Notes under the pieces: generated by a model
The model's database searches: none
What the model saw: only the letters and a program-made list of their open reading frames with translations
Told to the model about the DNA's origin: nothing
Translations under genes and position numbers: made by a program
Part shown: piece after piece, positions 15,084 to 22,567 of the stretch
How the letters are laid out: each line of letters opens with the position of its first letter
Position numbering within the stretch: position 1 is the stretch's first letter
Assembly (NCBI GenBank): GCA_036398215.1
Contig: DASWHK010000128.1
Coordinates: 1 to 33,499, forward strand
Direction: 5' to 3'
DNA from: DASWHK01 sp036398215
GTDB taxonomy: Bacteria > Acidobacteriota > UBA890
DNA length: 33,499 nucleotides

Positions 15084-18000
15084 CTCGATCACCGACGCCT
15101 CAGGGTCGGACCGGACCCTCAACGAGGTGGTGATCGCCTCGCCGGCCGCCTCGAGCGTCACCAGGTAGGTCCCGGGGCCGGCCTCCGGGCCCAGGAACCC
15201 GCCGCGACCGCCGCCGCCCCGGCCCCCGCGACCGCCGCCGCGGCCGCCACGGCGCCCTCCCTGGCCTTCCGGCGGCGAGAAGCGCATCGGCCAGTAGTAG
15301 CGGTTGATTCCCGCCCTGGCCTCGATCGCGGTCTCGAAGCTCAGCCCGCCCCGCGGGTCGCGAATCGTGAGGGTCACCGGAGCCGAAGGGGCTTCCCTCA
15401 AGTAGAAATTGACGGCGGCGGTGTTGACCAGTTGGCTCGGCGAGTTGCCGGGTGGCCGCTGCTGGATGGTGAGCGGGTTGCGGCCCATGAACAGCTTGTG
15501 GCCGCGGGTGGCGCCGCGGCTGATGCCGCGCCACTGGGTGGCGACGCGGTTCTCGAACAGGTAGGCGTCGGCGGCGAGCACGTCGGCGCGGAGCTGCTGC
15601 AGCGGCGTGATGTCGTCGAGGATCCAGATGCTGCGCCCGTGGGTGGCGGCGATCAGGTCGCCGTCGCGCGGATGGACGATCAGGTCGTGGACGGGGACCG
15701 TCGGCATGCCGTTCATCAGGCGCGCCCACGTGGCGCCGCCGTCGACCGTCGCGTAGACCGCGAACTCGGTGCCGACGAACAGCAGGTCGGGGTTGATCGG
15801 GTCCTCCTCGATGACGTAGACGGGCTCGTCGGGGAGGTTGCCGCTGATGTCGGTCCAGGTGGCGCCGAAGTCGTCGGTGCGAACCACCCAGGAGCCGAAA
15901 TCGTCGCTCCGGTGGCCGTCGAACGTCACGTAGGCGCGGCCGGCGGCGAAGCGCGAGGCCTCGACCCGGCTCACCCAGAGGCCGCGCGGGACGCCGGCGA
16001 TGTTCGGCCGCACGTCGGTCCAGGCGGCGCCGTCGTCGCGGCTCACCTGGACGCGGCCGTCGTCGGTGCCCACCCACAGCCCGCCACGAGCGATCGGCGA
16101 CTCGGCGATGGTGATCAGCGTCGCGTGGGTCTCGGCGCCGGTGACGTCGCGAGTCAGCCCGCCGGTCTCCCGCTCGGTCGTCTCCGGGTCGTTGTACGAG
16201 AGGTCCGGGCTGATGATCCGCCAGGTGTCGCCGCGGTCGGTGCTCTTGAACAGGTGGTTGCCGCCGAAGTAGATCGTCGTGCTCCGGTGCGGCGACAGGA
16301 TCAACGGCGAGCTCCAGTTGAAGCGGAACGACTCCCGCGGCAGCGAGTTGCCGCCGAAGCCGCCGCCCCCACCCTGCTGCCCGGCCTCATCGCTGTCGAG
16401 GAACTCGCCGATATTGAGGACGTTGTCGCGATCCGGGGTGATGCTGGCGCCCACCTGCCGGAACACGGCGTCGAGCCGCCGGATGTTGCCGCCCTGGCTC
16501 TCCGTGTAGACGGTGCGCCAGTCGTTGGGATCGACGGTGGTGTGGAAGCCGTCGCCGCTGTGGAACTTGAACCAGTGATCGGTGAGGATGCCGTTGTAGT
16601 CGCGGCTGTTGCTGGGGCCGCCCCAGTTGCCGTTGTCCTGCAGGCCGCCGTACACCCAGTAGGGATCGCGCATGTCGGCGGTGACCGCGTAGAACTGCCC
16701 GAGGTCCATGTTGTCGAACATCACGAAGGCGTGGCCGTGGTCGTAGGTGACGTAGGCGCCCTTGTCGTTGCCGACGTAGAAGATGTCGGGGTTGTCGGGG
16801 TTGAGCCAGAGGGCGTGGAAGTCCCCGGCGATGCCCTCCATGCTGCGGTCGAAGCTGCGGCCGCCGTCCAGCGAGATCTGGGCGCCGCCGGCGAGCACGT
16901 AGACGACCTCGTCGTCGACGGGGTTGATGTAGACGTGGCTGTAGTAGAACGGCCGGTTGTTGTAGCGGTTGACGAGCTCCCAGGTGGCGCCGGCGTCCTC
17001 CGACCGGTAGATGCCGCTGCCGAGCTTGCTCATGTCGTCGTAGTCGGGGTTGCGCTCGCCCTCGATGTTTTGCGGCGGCTGGAAGCCGTGCTCGACGATC
17101 GCCACCAGGACGTCGGGGTTGGAGCGTGAGACCGCCAGGCCGATCTTGCCGGTGTCGCCCTCGGGCAGGCCCCGGGTGAGCTTCTGCCAACTGGCGCCGC
17201 CGTCGGTCGACTTGAAGATGCCGCCGTTGGGGCCGCCGGAGTCGAACCGGTGCGGCTGCCGCAGCCGCTGCCAGAGGGCGACGTACAGCACCTCGGGGTC
17301 GCGGGGGTCCATCACCAGGTCGGAGGCGCCGGTGCGGTTGTCGTTCGGAAGCCCGCCCCTCACCTGGCTGCTCGCTTCTCCACCGTTCCTGCGCGCCGGC
17401 AGACCACCGGCCGCGGCGCCCGTCTCGCTTCCACCACTCCCGACGTCCGTCACGACCGGCAGATCAGCGCCGAGCTTGACCCAGGTGGCGCCGCCGTCGG
17501 TCGTCTTGAACAGGCCGCGATCGCCCGTGTAGCCCCACAAATGCCCCTGCGCCGCCACGTAGGCGATGTCGGGGTCGCTCGGGTGGGTCAGCACCTCGCT
17601 GATGTGGTGGGTGTCCTCGAGACCGACGTTGACGAACGTCGCGCCCCCGTCGGTCGACTTGTAGACCCCGTCGCCCCAGCCGATGCTGTTGCGGGTACAC
17701 GACTCCCCGGTGCCCACCCAGACGATGTTCGGGTCGGGCTGATAGACGGCGATGTCGCCGATGTTGGCGCTGCCGTAGTCGGTGAAGATCGGCGTCCAGG
17801 TGGTGCCGGAGTTGGTCGACTTCCAGACGCCCCCCGACGCCGCCGCGACGTAGACGGTGGCGAAGTCGCTGTCCACCGCCTCGATGTCGGTGACCCTGCC
17901 GGCCATGTTGGCGGGGCCGATGTTGCGCCACTCGAGATCGGCGACCAGCGCGTCCAGCCCGGGGCCCGCCTGCAACGCCTCCGTCGACGCCTCGACGCCG

Positions 18001-18164
18001 GACGCCCCAGACCCGACTCCTGTTTCGGTCGGGACCGCACTCCCGGGCCCGGAGGCAACCACCTCCGAACCGGCGACCGCCGATTGGCTCAACCCCGAGC
18101 TCGCCAGCAACGGGAAGGACAACGCCAGGACGGCCAGGGCTGGGAAACGTCGGTGCGGGCGCAT
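15081..18164 (-). CDS. Secreted Asp-box (sortilin/BNR-like) repeat beta-propeller protein
   Basis: A 1027-aa exported protein with a signal peptide (FPALAVLALSFPLLASSGLS) and an AGGAGA ribosome site. At least nine Asp-box turns are visible, for example STNSGTTW, STDGGATF, TTDGGATW, STDGGASW, SEDAGATW, STDRGDTW, SRDDGAAW, TDDFGATW and TVDGGATW, forming large beta-propellers as in VPS10/sortilin-like and exo-sialidase folds. EWRNIGPANMAGRVTDIEA at the mature N-terminus is characteristic of this family, which is abundant in Acidobacteriota, often beside secreted peptidases. A low-complexity insertion of about 40 residues lies near 232-275, and an RGG-rich run sits near 970-990 before a small beta domain. 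Catalytic activity is not evident; binding of carbohydrate or peptide is inference. Confidence 0.9.
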   Translation of the reverse strand: MRPHRRFPALAVLALSFPLLASSGLSQSAVAGSEVVASGPGSAVPTETGVGSGASGVEASTEALQAGPGLDALVADLEWRNIGPANMAGRVTDIEAVDSDFATVYVAAASGGVWKSTNSGTTWTPIFTDYGSANIGDIAVYQPDPNIVWVGTGESCTRNSIGWGDGVYKSTDGGATFVNVGLEDTHHISEVLTHPSDPDIAYVAAQGHLWGYTGDRGLFKTTDGGATWVKLGADLPVVTDVGSGGSETGAAAGGLPARRNGGEASSQVRGGLPNDNRTGASDLVMDPRDPEVLYVALWQRLRQPHRFDSGGPNGGIFKSTDGGASWQKLTRGLPEGDTGKIGLAVSRSNPDVLVAIVEHGFQPPQNIEGERNPDYDDMSKLGSGIYRSEDAGATWELVNRYNNRPFYYSHVYINPVDDEVVYVLAGGAQISLDGGRSFDRSMEGIAGDFHALWLNPDNPDIFYVGNDKGAYVTYDHGHAFVMFDNMDLGQFYAVTADMRDPYWVYGGLQDNGNWGGPSNSRDYNGILTDHWFKFHSGDGFHTTVDPNDWRTVYTESQGGNIRRLDAVFRQVGASITPDRDNVLNIGEFLDSDEAGQQGGGGGFGGNSLPRESFRFNWSSPLILSPHRSTTIYFGGNHLFKSTDRGDTWRIISPDLSYNDPETTERETGGLTRDVTGAETHATLITIAESPIARGGLWVGTDDGRVQVSRDDGAAWTDVRPNIAGVPRGLWVSRVEASRFAAGRAYVTFDGHRSDDFGSWVVRTDDFGATWTDISGNLPDEPVYVIEEDPINPDLLFVGTEFAVYATVDGGATWARLMNGMPTVPVHDLIVHPRDGDLIAATHGRSIWILDDITPLQQLRADVLAADAYLFENRVATQWRGISRGATRGHKLFMGRNPLTIQQRPPGNSPSQLVNTAAVNFYLREAPSAPVTLTIRDPRGGLSFETAIEARAGINRYYWPMRFSPPEGQGGRRGGRGGGRGGRGGGGRGGFLGPEAGPGTYLVTLEAAGEAITTSLRVRSDPEASVIE

Positions 18165-18282
18165 ACGGGGTTCTCCTGTCGGCCGGGATCGAGTCTGGCA
18201 AAGCCGGCGCGGGCCGGAAAGCCGATCTTAACCCGAAACTTCGCGCTCACTCCCGGCGGCGATGTCGATCTCGAAGTCGCTA

Positions 18283-18309
18283 TTGCACAGCCATGCGCGG
18301 TGCTACATA
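18283..18309 (+). promoter_or_regulatory. Weak candidate promoter of the membrane GGDEF gene
   Basis: TTGCAC and TACATA are separated by 15 bases; using CATAGT as the -10 gives 17. They sit just upstream of ATG 18320, which has no ribosome site, so the transcript could be nearly leaderless. The region also serves the divergent Asp-box gene. Confidence 0.25.
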
Positions 18310-18319
18310 GTGCAGCGTC

Positions 18320-19855
18320 ATGAGCATGCTGCTGCGCGGCCGTATGGGCAACGTACCGATCATCCTGACCCGCTGGGTGCTGGTGATCGCCATCTCGTAC
18401 GCCATCATCTTCAGCGCCGAGGGCCGGGTGCCGTTCTGGCCGCATCAGGTCTTCATCGCCGCCATCCTGGGCTCCAACCTGCTGCTCGCCTGGGCGCTGG
18501 CGCGGGGTAAGTCGTGGAGCATGCTAAGCAGCTGGGCGACGGGCCTCGATATCGCCGCAGTGAGCATGGCGATCAGCGTCGCCGGCAACGTTTCCGCCGA
18601 GTTCTACCTGGTCTACTTCTCGGTGCTCATCCTCGCGGCCGTCGTCAATCAGCGGAACCTCCTCGTCGGCCTCGCCCTGGTCGCCTGCGCCTGTTATGCG
18701 ATCCTGCTGTGGGCGGATATCGGCAACGAGGTTTGGCGCAGCCCGGCGCTGCTCGTGCGCCTGCCGGTGCTGTTCGGGGTGGCTCTCTACTTCGGGACCG
18801 CCGTCCGCCAGGCCCGCCGCGAGCACCAGCGGCAGGCCGAGCAGCTCACCATCGAGCGTGGCAAGGCGCTGTCGGCGCTCACCGAGATGGGCAATGTCGC
18901 CCTCTCCGGGGGCTATCCGGGACCTGTCCTCTACGAGCTCGCCGGCTGGGTGCAGGAGATCGTCGAGTTCGACCGCTGCTCGCTGCTGATCTTCGGCGAC
19001 GGCGGCAAGCGCGGCTACCTGGCCGCCAGCGGCGACGACCCCAGCATCGAGGTGCGCGCCCTGGAGATCGGCGGCTATCCCGAGCTCGCCCCCGTGCTCG
19101 AGCGCGGCGAGTTCATCGAGGTCCACCCCGACGACCCGCCCGACCTGTGGGAGGAGATCTCCGAGCACCTCCCCGAGGGCAGCCCCTTCAAGACCTTCAT
19201 CGTGGTCCCGATCAAGCGCGCCGAGGAGGTCATCGGCGCCTTCTATCTGCGCGACGGCGACCCCGCCCGCCGCCTCAGCGAGGCGCAAACGGCGTTCTGC
19301 TTCCAGGCGGCGCAGATGGCCGCCGCCTTCATCTTCGAACACGACCTGCTGGCGCGGCTCCAGGAGCGCACCCGCAAGGACACGCTGACCGGGCTGATGA
19401 ACTATCAGGCGTTCATCGAGGCCGCCGAGAAGCTGGTCGCCGGCAGCGTCGCCGACGGTCCGGTCAGCATGGCGGTCGTCAACATCGACAACCTCCGGGA
19501 GATCAACCAGCGTTGGGGGCACGACACCGGCAACGAGGTGATCGCCGGCGTCGGCAAGCGGTTGCGCAGCGGCATCGGCGCCGAGGCCACCGTCTGTCGC
19601 TACGGTGGCGACGAGTTCATCGCCCTGCTGCCGGGCGGCGCCGCGGAGACGGAGGCCAGGCTGCAGGCCGCCTTCCTCGACCGCCTCGGCGAGGCCAAGG
19701 GCGAGCTGCCGGCCGAGCCCCACGCCTCGGTCGGCATCGCCTCGAGCCCCGAGGACGGCGACAACCCCGAGGCCCTCCTGGCCGCCGCGCAAAAAGCGAT
19801 GCGCACCGCCAAGAGCGCCGGCGGCCACCGGATCCACGTCTCCGGGTCGAGCTGA
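18320..19855 (+). CDS. Membrane GAF-GGDEF protein with degenerate catalytic site
   Basis: A 511-aa protein with about five or six transmembrane helices (12-160, beginning IILTRWVLVIAISYAIIF), a short coiled linker, a GAF-like domain (about 190-340) and a C-terminal GGDEF domain (353-505). The signature GGDEF at 429-433 is kept. However, the metal Asp of the usual DIDxFK is Asn388 (VNIDNLREIN), and the substrate-contacting Asp of GHxxGD is Asn405 (GHDTGN). The RxxD inhibitory site is absent. Compared with PleD these are the D327 and D344 positions. It may be inactive, a GTP or c-di-GMP sensor, or make another nucleotide. Another ATG at 18326 is possible. Confidence 0.92.
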   Translation: MSMLLRGRMGNVPIILTRWVLVIAISYAIIFSAEGRVPFWPHQVFIAAILGSNLLLAWALARGKSWSMLSSWATGLDIAAVSMAISVAGNVSAEFYLVYFSVLILAAVVNQRNLLVGLALVACACYAILLWADIGNEVWRSPALLVRLPVLFGVALYFGTAVRQARREHQRQAEQLTIERGKALSALTEMGNVALSGGYPGPVLYELAGWVQEIVEFDRCSLLIFGDGGKRGYLAASGDDPSIEVRALEIGGYPELAPVLERGEFIEVHPDDPPDLWEEISEHLPEGSPFKTFIVVPIKRAEEVIGAFYLRDGDPARRLSEAQTAFCFQAAQMAAAFIFEHDLLARLQERTRKDTLTGLMNYQAFIEAAEKLVAGSVADGPVSMAVVNIDNLREINQRWGHDTGNEVIAGVGKRLRSGIGAEATVCRYGGDEFIALLPGGAAETEARLQAAFLDRLGEAKGELPAEPHASVGIASSPEDGDNPEALLAAAQKAMRTAKSAGGHRIHVSGSS

Positions 19856-19860
19856 GGCCC

Positions 19861-19890
19861 CGCGCGAACGCGAGGCCGAACGTTCGCGTG
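19861..19890 (+). terminator. Hairpin terminator after the membrane GGDEF gene
   Basis: Five bases after the stop, CGCGAACG pairs perfectly with CGTTCGCG around a 10-base loop, extended by a G-T and a C-G pair to 10 bp. There is no U-tract, which is common for hairpins in very GC-rich genomes. Confidence 0.5.
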
Positions 19891-20110
19891 CAGCGTCGCG
19901 CCGGGCAGTGCGTCGACCACCCCACGCGCAGGCGACGCCAGACCGATGCGAGGAAGAAAGCATCCCGCCGACCCGTGTCTCCATGGGTCCTGACCGTGAC
20001 GCCAGCGCGGCAGGCGCGCGTAAACCGTTTGCCGACCCGCGGCGTCCAATCGTTCGTACCCGCCCGGTGTGCGATGAGGAGGAGGAGTGCGAGCCCAATA
20101 CGAGAGCCCC

Positions 20111-21085
20111 ATGAAACGGTCCCCCGTCGCCATCCTCGGGATATCCTGCGTGCTGGTCGCGGCGGTGGCGGCCGCGGCCGCGACCGCCAGCGGCGGGCCC
20201 CGTGAGATCTCGCAGCGCGACGTCCCCTGGGAATCGATGCAGCGGCAAGAGCTACCCGCCAGCCCCGGCGGCACCCTGCAGGTCCGGGTGGACGACGCCG
20301 ACGTCGGAGTCGGCACCGCCGAGGGTGACCAGGCGGAGGTGGAGATCAGCCTGCGCTCCAACGACATGGAGTGGGCCCGCGGCGTCTACGAGCGAATGGC
20401 CTTCACCGTTCGCGAGAGCGGCGGCACGATCGTGGTCGAAAGCGACCCGAGGCCCCGGGAGGAGTGGCGGCGCGACCGCTGGATGAGCGTCCGCATCGAG
20501 GCTCGGGTCCCGTCGCGCTTCGACCTCGACATCCATACGCAGGACGGGGACGTCGCGCTCGCCTCGTTCGAGGGGTCGATGCAGATCGTCACCCAGGATG
20601 GCGACGTCACCGCCGAGTCGCTGCGCGGCCCGTCGGTCGAGCTGCGCTCGCAGGACGGCGACCTGTTCGCCGCGGCGCTCGCCGCCGACCGTATCGCGCT
20701 GCAGACCCAGGACGGCGACATCGACGTCGGCTCGCTCGCCGGCGCCACCCGCGCCCAAACCAGCGACGGCGACATCCGGATCGGCGCCGTCGACGCCACC
20801 GACGTCGAGCTCGAGAGCAGCGACGGCGACGTCTTCGTGGCCATCAACGCGGCTGGCCGCCTGTTGATCCGCACCGGCGACGGCGACATCTCGATCGTCG
20901 CGCCGGCGACGCTACAGGCCGATGTCGATTTCTCCGGCGAGGAGATCTCCTTGCAGTCCGGCTTCAGCCTCGACGGCAGCGTCGATCGCCGCCGCGCCCA
21001 GGGCCGCATCAACGGCGGCGGCGCCGAGATCCGCGCCCACACCAACGACGGCGAGATCCGGCTGCTGGAGCAACGCAGCGGCTGA
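20111..21085 (+). CDS. DUF4097-type beta-repeat protein with DGD turns
   Basis: A 324-aa exported protein. The signal peptide (VAILGISCVLVAAVAAAAAT) is followed by a domain of short beta-strand repeats of 15-20 residues, each carrying a turn of the type TQDGDV. At least eight turns are visible: TQDGDV twice, SQDGDL, TQDGDI, TSDGDI, SSDGDV, TGDGDI and TNDGEI. The chain ends with RINGGGAEIRAHTNDGEIRL, which matches the end of the next gene product. Such proteins form a right-handed beta-solenoid-like stack of unknown function in the envelope. The ATG at 20111 fits the signal peptide best, but a GTG at 20087 has the stronger AGGAGG site just upstream and would add eight residues. Confidence 0.9.
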   Translation: MKRSPVAILGISCVLVAAVAAAAATASGGPREISQRDVPWESMQRQELPASPGGTLQVRVDDADVGVGTAEGDQAEVEISLRSNDMEWARGVYERMAFTVRESGGTIVVESDPRPREEWRRDRWMSVRIEARVPSRFDLDIHTQDGDVALASFEGSMQIVTQDGDVTAESLRGPSVELRSQDGDLFAAALAADRIALQTQDGDIDVGSLAGATRAQTSDGDIRIGAVDATDVELESSDGDVFVAINAAGRLLIRTGDGDISIVAPATLQADVDFSGEEISLQSGFSLDGSVDRRRAQGRINGGGAEIRAHTNDGEIRLLEQRSG

Positions 21086-21239
21086 CCGTCGCGGACGCCC
21101 CCGCGGGAGGATGCGGGACGCGCTGATGGGTCCGCAGCATCGACCTTGCAAATGAGGGAATGAGGGAAGAGCGGGGGAAAACGACCACTCGCGAACACGG
21201 ACGCGCCGGGCCAGGCCCATGATGGAGGAGAGGAAAGCC

Positions 21240-22307
21240 ATGCGACAGATGATCTTCGTAGCCGCCGCGCTCGCGGCACTGGCGCCATCGACGTTTGCAC
21301 CAGGAGCCACCGCATCACCAGGGGCCCTCGCTTCACCCGAGGCCACCGGGTCGCCGGCGGCGACCGCGACGGCGGCGCTGCAGTCCGAGGCCACCATTCA
21401 GCGCGGCTTCGACGTCGCCACCGGCGGCACCCTCCGGGTGGACGCCGACTTCGGGTCGATCGAGGTCACAACCTCGGACGCCAACCGCGTCGAGGTCACG
21501 GTGAGCCGCGAGGTGCGCGACCGCTATCGCGACGACGAGCAGCAGATCCTCGCCGAGCTGCCGGTCGACGTCAGCCAGTCGGGCAACGACGTCGTGGTCG
21601 TGGCCGAGGCATCTGAGGACGTGCGCGAGCGCTGGCGCGACGAGTACCGCAACACGCCCGTGCAGATACGCTTCGCGATCCGCGTGCCGCGCGCCTACAA
21701 CGTCGACCTCGAGACCGCCGGCGGCAGCATCGAGGTCTCCGACCTCGAGGGCGAGGTTCGCAGCTCGACCGCGGGCGGCAGCCTGCGGTTCGGCAACATC
21801 GAGGGTTCGGTGTGGGCGCGGACGGCCGGCGGCAACATCGTCCTGGAGGGCTCTTCGGGCACCGCGGACGTTCGTACCTCGGGCGGCAGCATCACGATCG
21901 GAGCCGTCGACGGCACCGTCGACGCCGAGACCTCGGGCGGCTCCATCCGCATTGACCGGGCGGGCGCCGATGTGCGGGCCCAGACCTCAGGCGGCGGCAT
22001 CGAGGTCGAGGAGGTGCGCGGCGCGATCGACGCGTCGACGGCGGGCGGGACGGTGCGGGCGACGATCACCGAGCAGCCCGCCCGCGACTGCCGCCTCTCC
22101 ACCTCGGGCGGCAGCGTGATCGTGACCCTGGCCGCCGGCATCGCCGTCAACCTCGACGCCAGCAGCGGCGGCGGCGGCAGCGTCTCCTCCGACTTCGAGA
22201 TCGACGGACGGGTGCGCCGCACGTCGATCGAGGGCGCCATCAACGGCGGCGGCCCGCAGCTCCACCTGCGCACCTCGGGCGGCAGCATCCGGATCCGGCA
22301 ACGCTGA
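21240..22307 (+). CDS. DUF4097-type beta-repeat protein with GGS turns
   Basis: A 355-aa exported paralogue of the preceding protein, 154 bases downstream. The ATG at 21240 has AGGA about 6 nt upstream; an in-frame ATG at 21219 would put seven residues before the signal peptide (MIFVAAALAALAPSTFAPGA). An Ala/Ser/Pro/Gly linker precedes ten or so repeats with turns such as TAGGSI, TAGGSL, TAGGNI, TSGGSI (several) and TSGGSV. The C-terminus (INGGGPQLHLRTSGGSIRI) aligns with the previous protein. Relatives are often annotated as DUF4097 or adhesin-like; the molecular role is unknown. The pair probably arose by duplication. Confidence 0.9.
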   Translation: MRQMIFVAAALAALAPSTFAPGATASPGALASPEATGSPAATATAALQSEATIQRGFDVATGGTLRVDADFGSIEVTTSDANRVEVTVSREVRDRYRDDEQQILAELPVDVSQSGNDVVVVAEASEDVRERWRDEYRNTPVQIRFAIRVPRAYNVDLETAGGSIEVSDLEGEVRSSTAGGSLRFGNIEGSVWARTAGGNIVLEGSSGTADVRTSGGSITIGAVDGTVDAETSGGSIRIDRAGADVRAQTSGGGIEVEEVRGAIDASTAGGTVRATITEQPARDCRLSTSGGSVIVTLAAGIAVNLDASSGGGGSVSSDFEIDGRVRRTSIEGAINGGGPQLHLRTSGGSIRIRQR

Positions 22308-22313
22308 TCGCTT

Positions 22314-22339
22314 CTCGGTAGGGCCGCTGCGGCGCCGAG
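22314..22339 (+). terminator. Candidate hairpin after the DUF4097 pair
   Basis: CTCGG pairs with CCGAG, enclosing an inner GCCGC/GCGGC stem, starting seven bases after the stop codon. The stems are separated by an uneven internal loop and there is no U-tract. Confidence 0.35.
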
Positions 22340-22435
22340 CGTAGCTGACAGCGACCGTCGGCGCCGGACTCGAGACCCGGATGACAGCCGCAGCCCTGTC
22401 CGGTTCGACCAGGATGCGGTAGCGAGGACGCTCCC

Positions 22436-22463
22436 TTGCCTGCCCCCGGCGGCCTGCTAGGCT
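22436..22463 (+). promoter_or_regulatory. Weak candidate promoter for the M14 peptidase gene
   Basis: TTGCCT and TAGGCT are separated by 16 bases, about 105 bases before the start codon. The resemblance to sigma-70 elements is modest and the surroundings are GC-rich, so this is only a pointer. Confidence 0.25.
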
Positions 22464-22567
22464 TGGGGCCTCCCCTGCCCGCCGACCGCGACGCCGCCGC
22501 CCACCGGCGACGCCGTTGCTGCCGCCGGGGCGTCCATCGCGCCCACCCTCCAGCCTCGAGTGATCCC

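Noticed and set aside
14997..17129. 710-codon open frame on the plus strand opposite the Asp-box gene
   Set aside because: It is the antisense shadow of a gene with clear repeats and signal peptide. Its product is Val/Ala/Gly/Asp/Arg-rich with no recognisable domain, as expected in GC-rich DNA.
15081..18164. Annotating the Asp-box protein as a sialidase or xyloglucanase
   Set aside because: Asp-box repeats alone do not show activity; no catalytic Tyr/Glu or Asp set could be identified with confidence.
18524..20248. 574-codon open frame on the minus strand opposite the membrane GGDEF gene
   Set aside because: Shadow of the GAF-GGDEF gene with biased composition and no motif; it also crosses the terminator-like hairpin.
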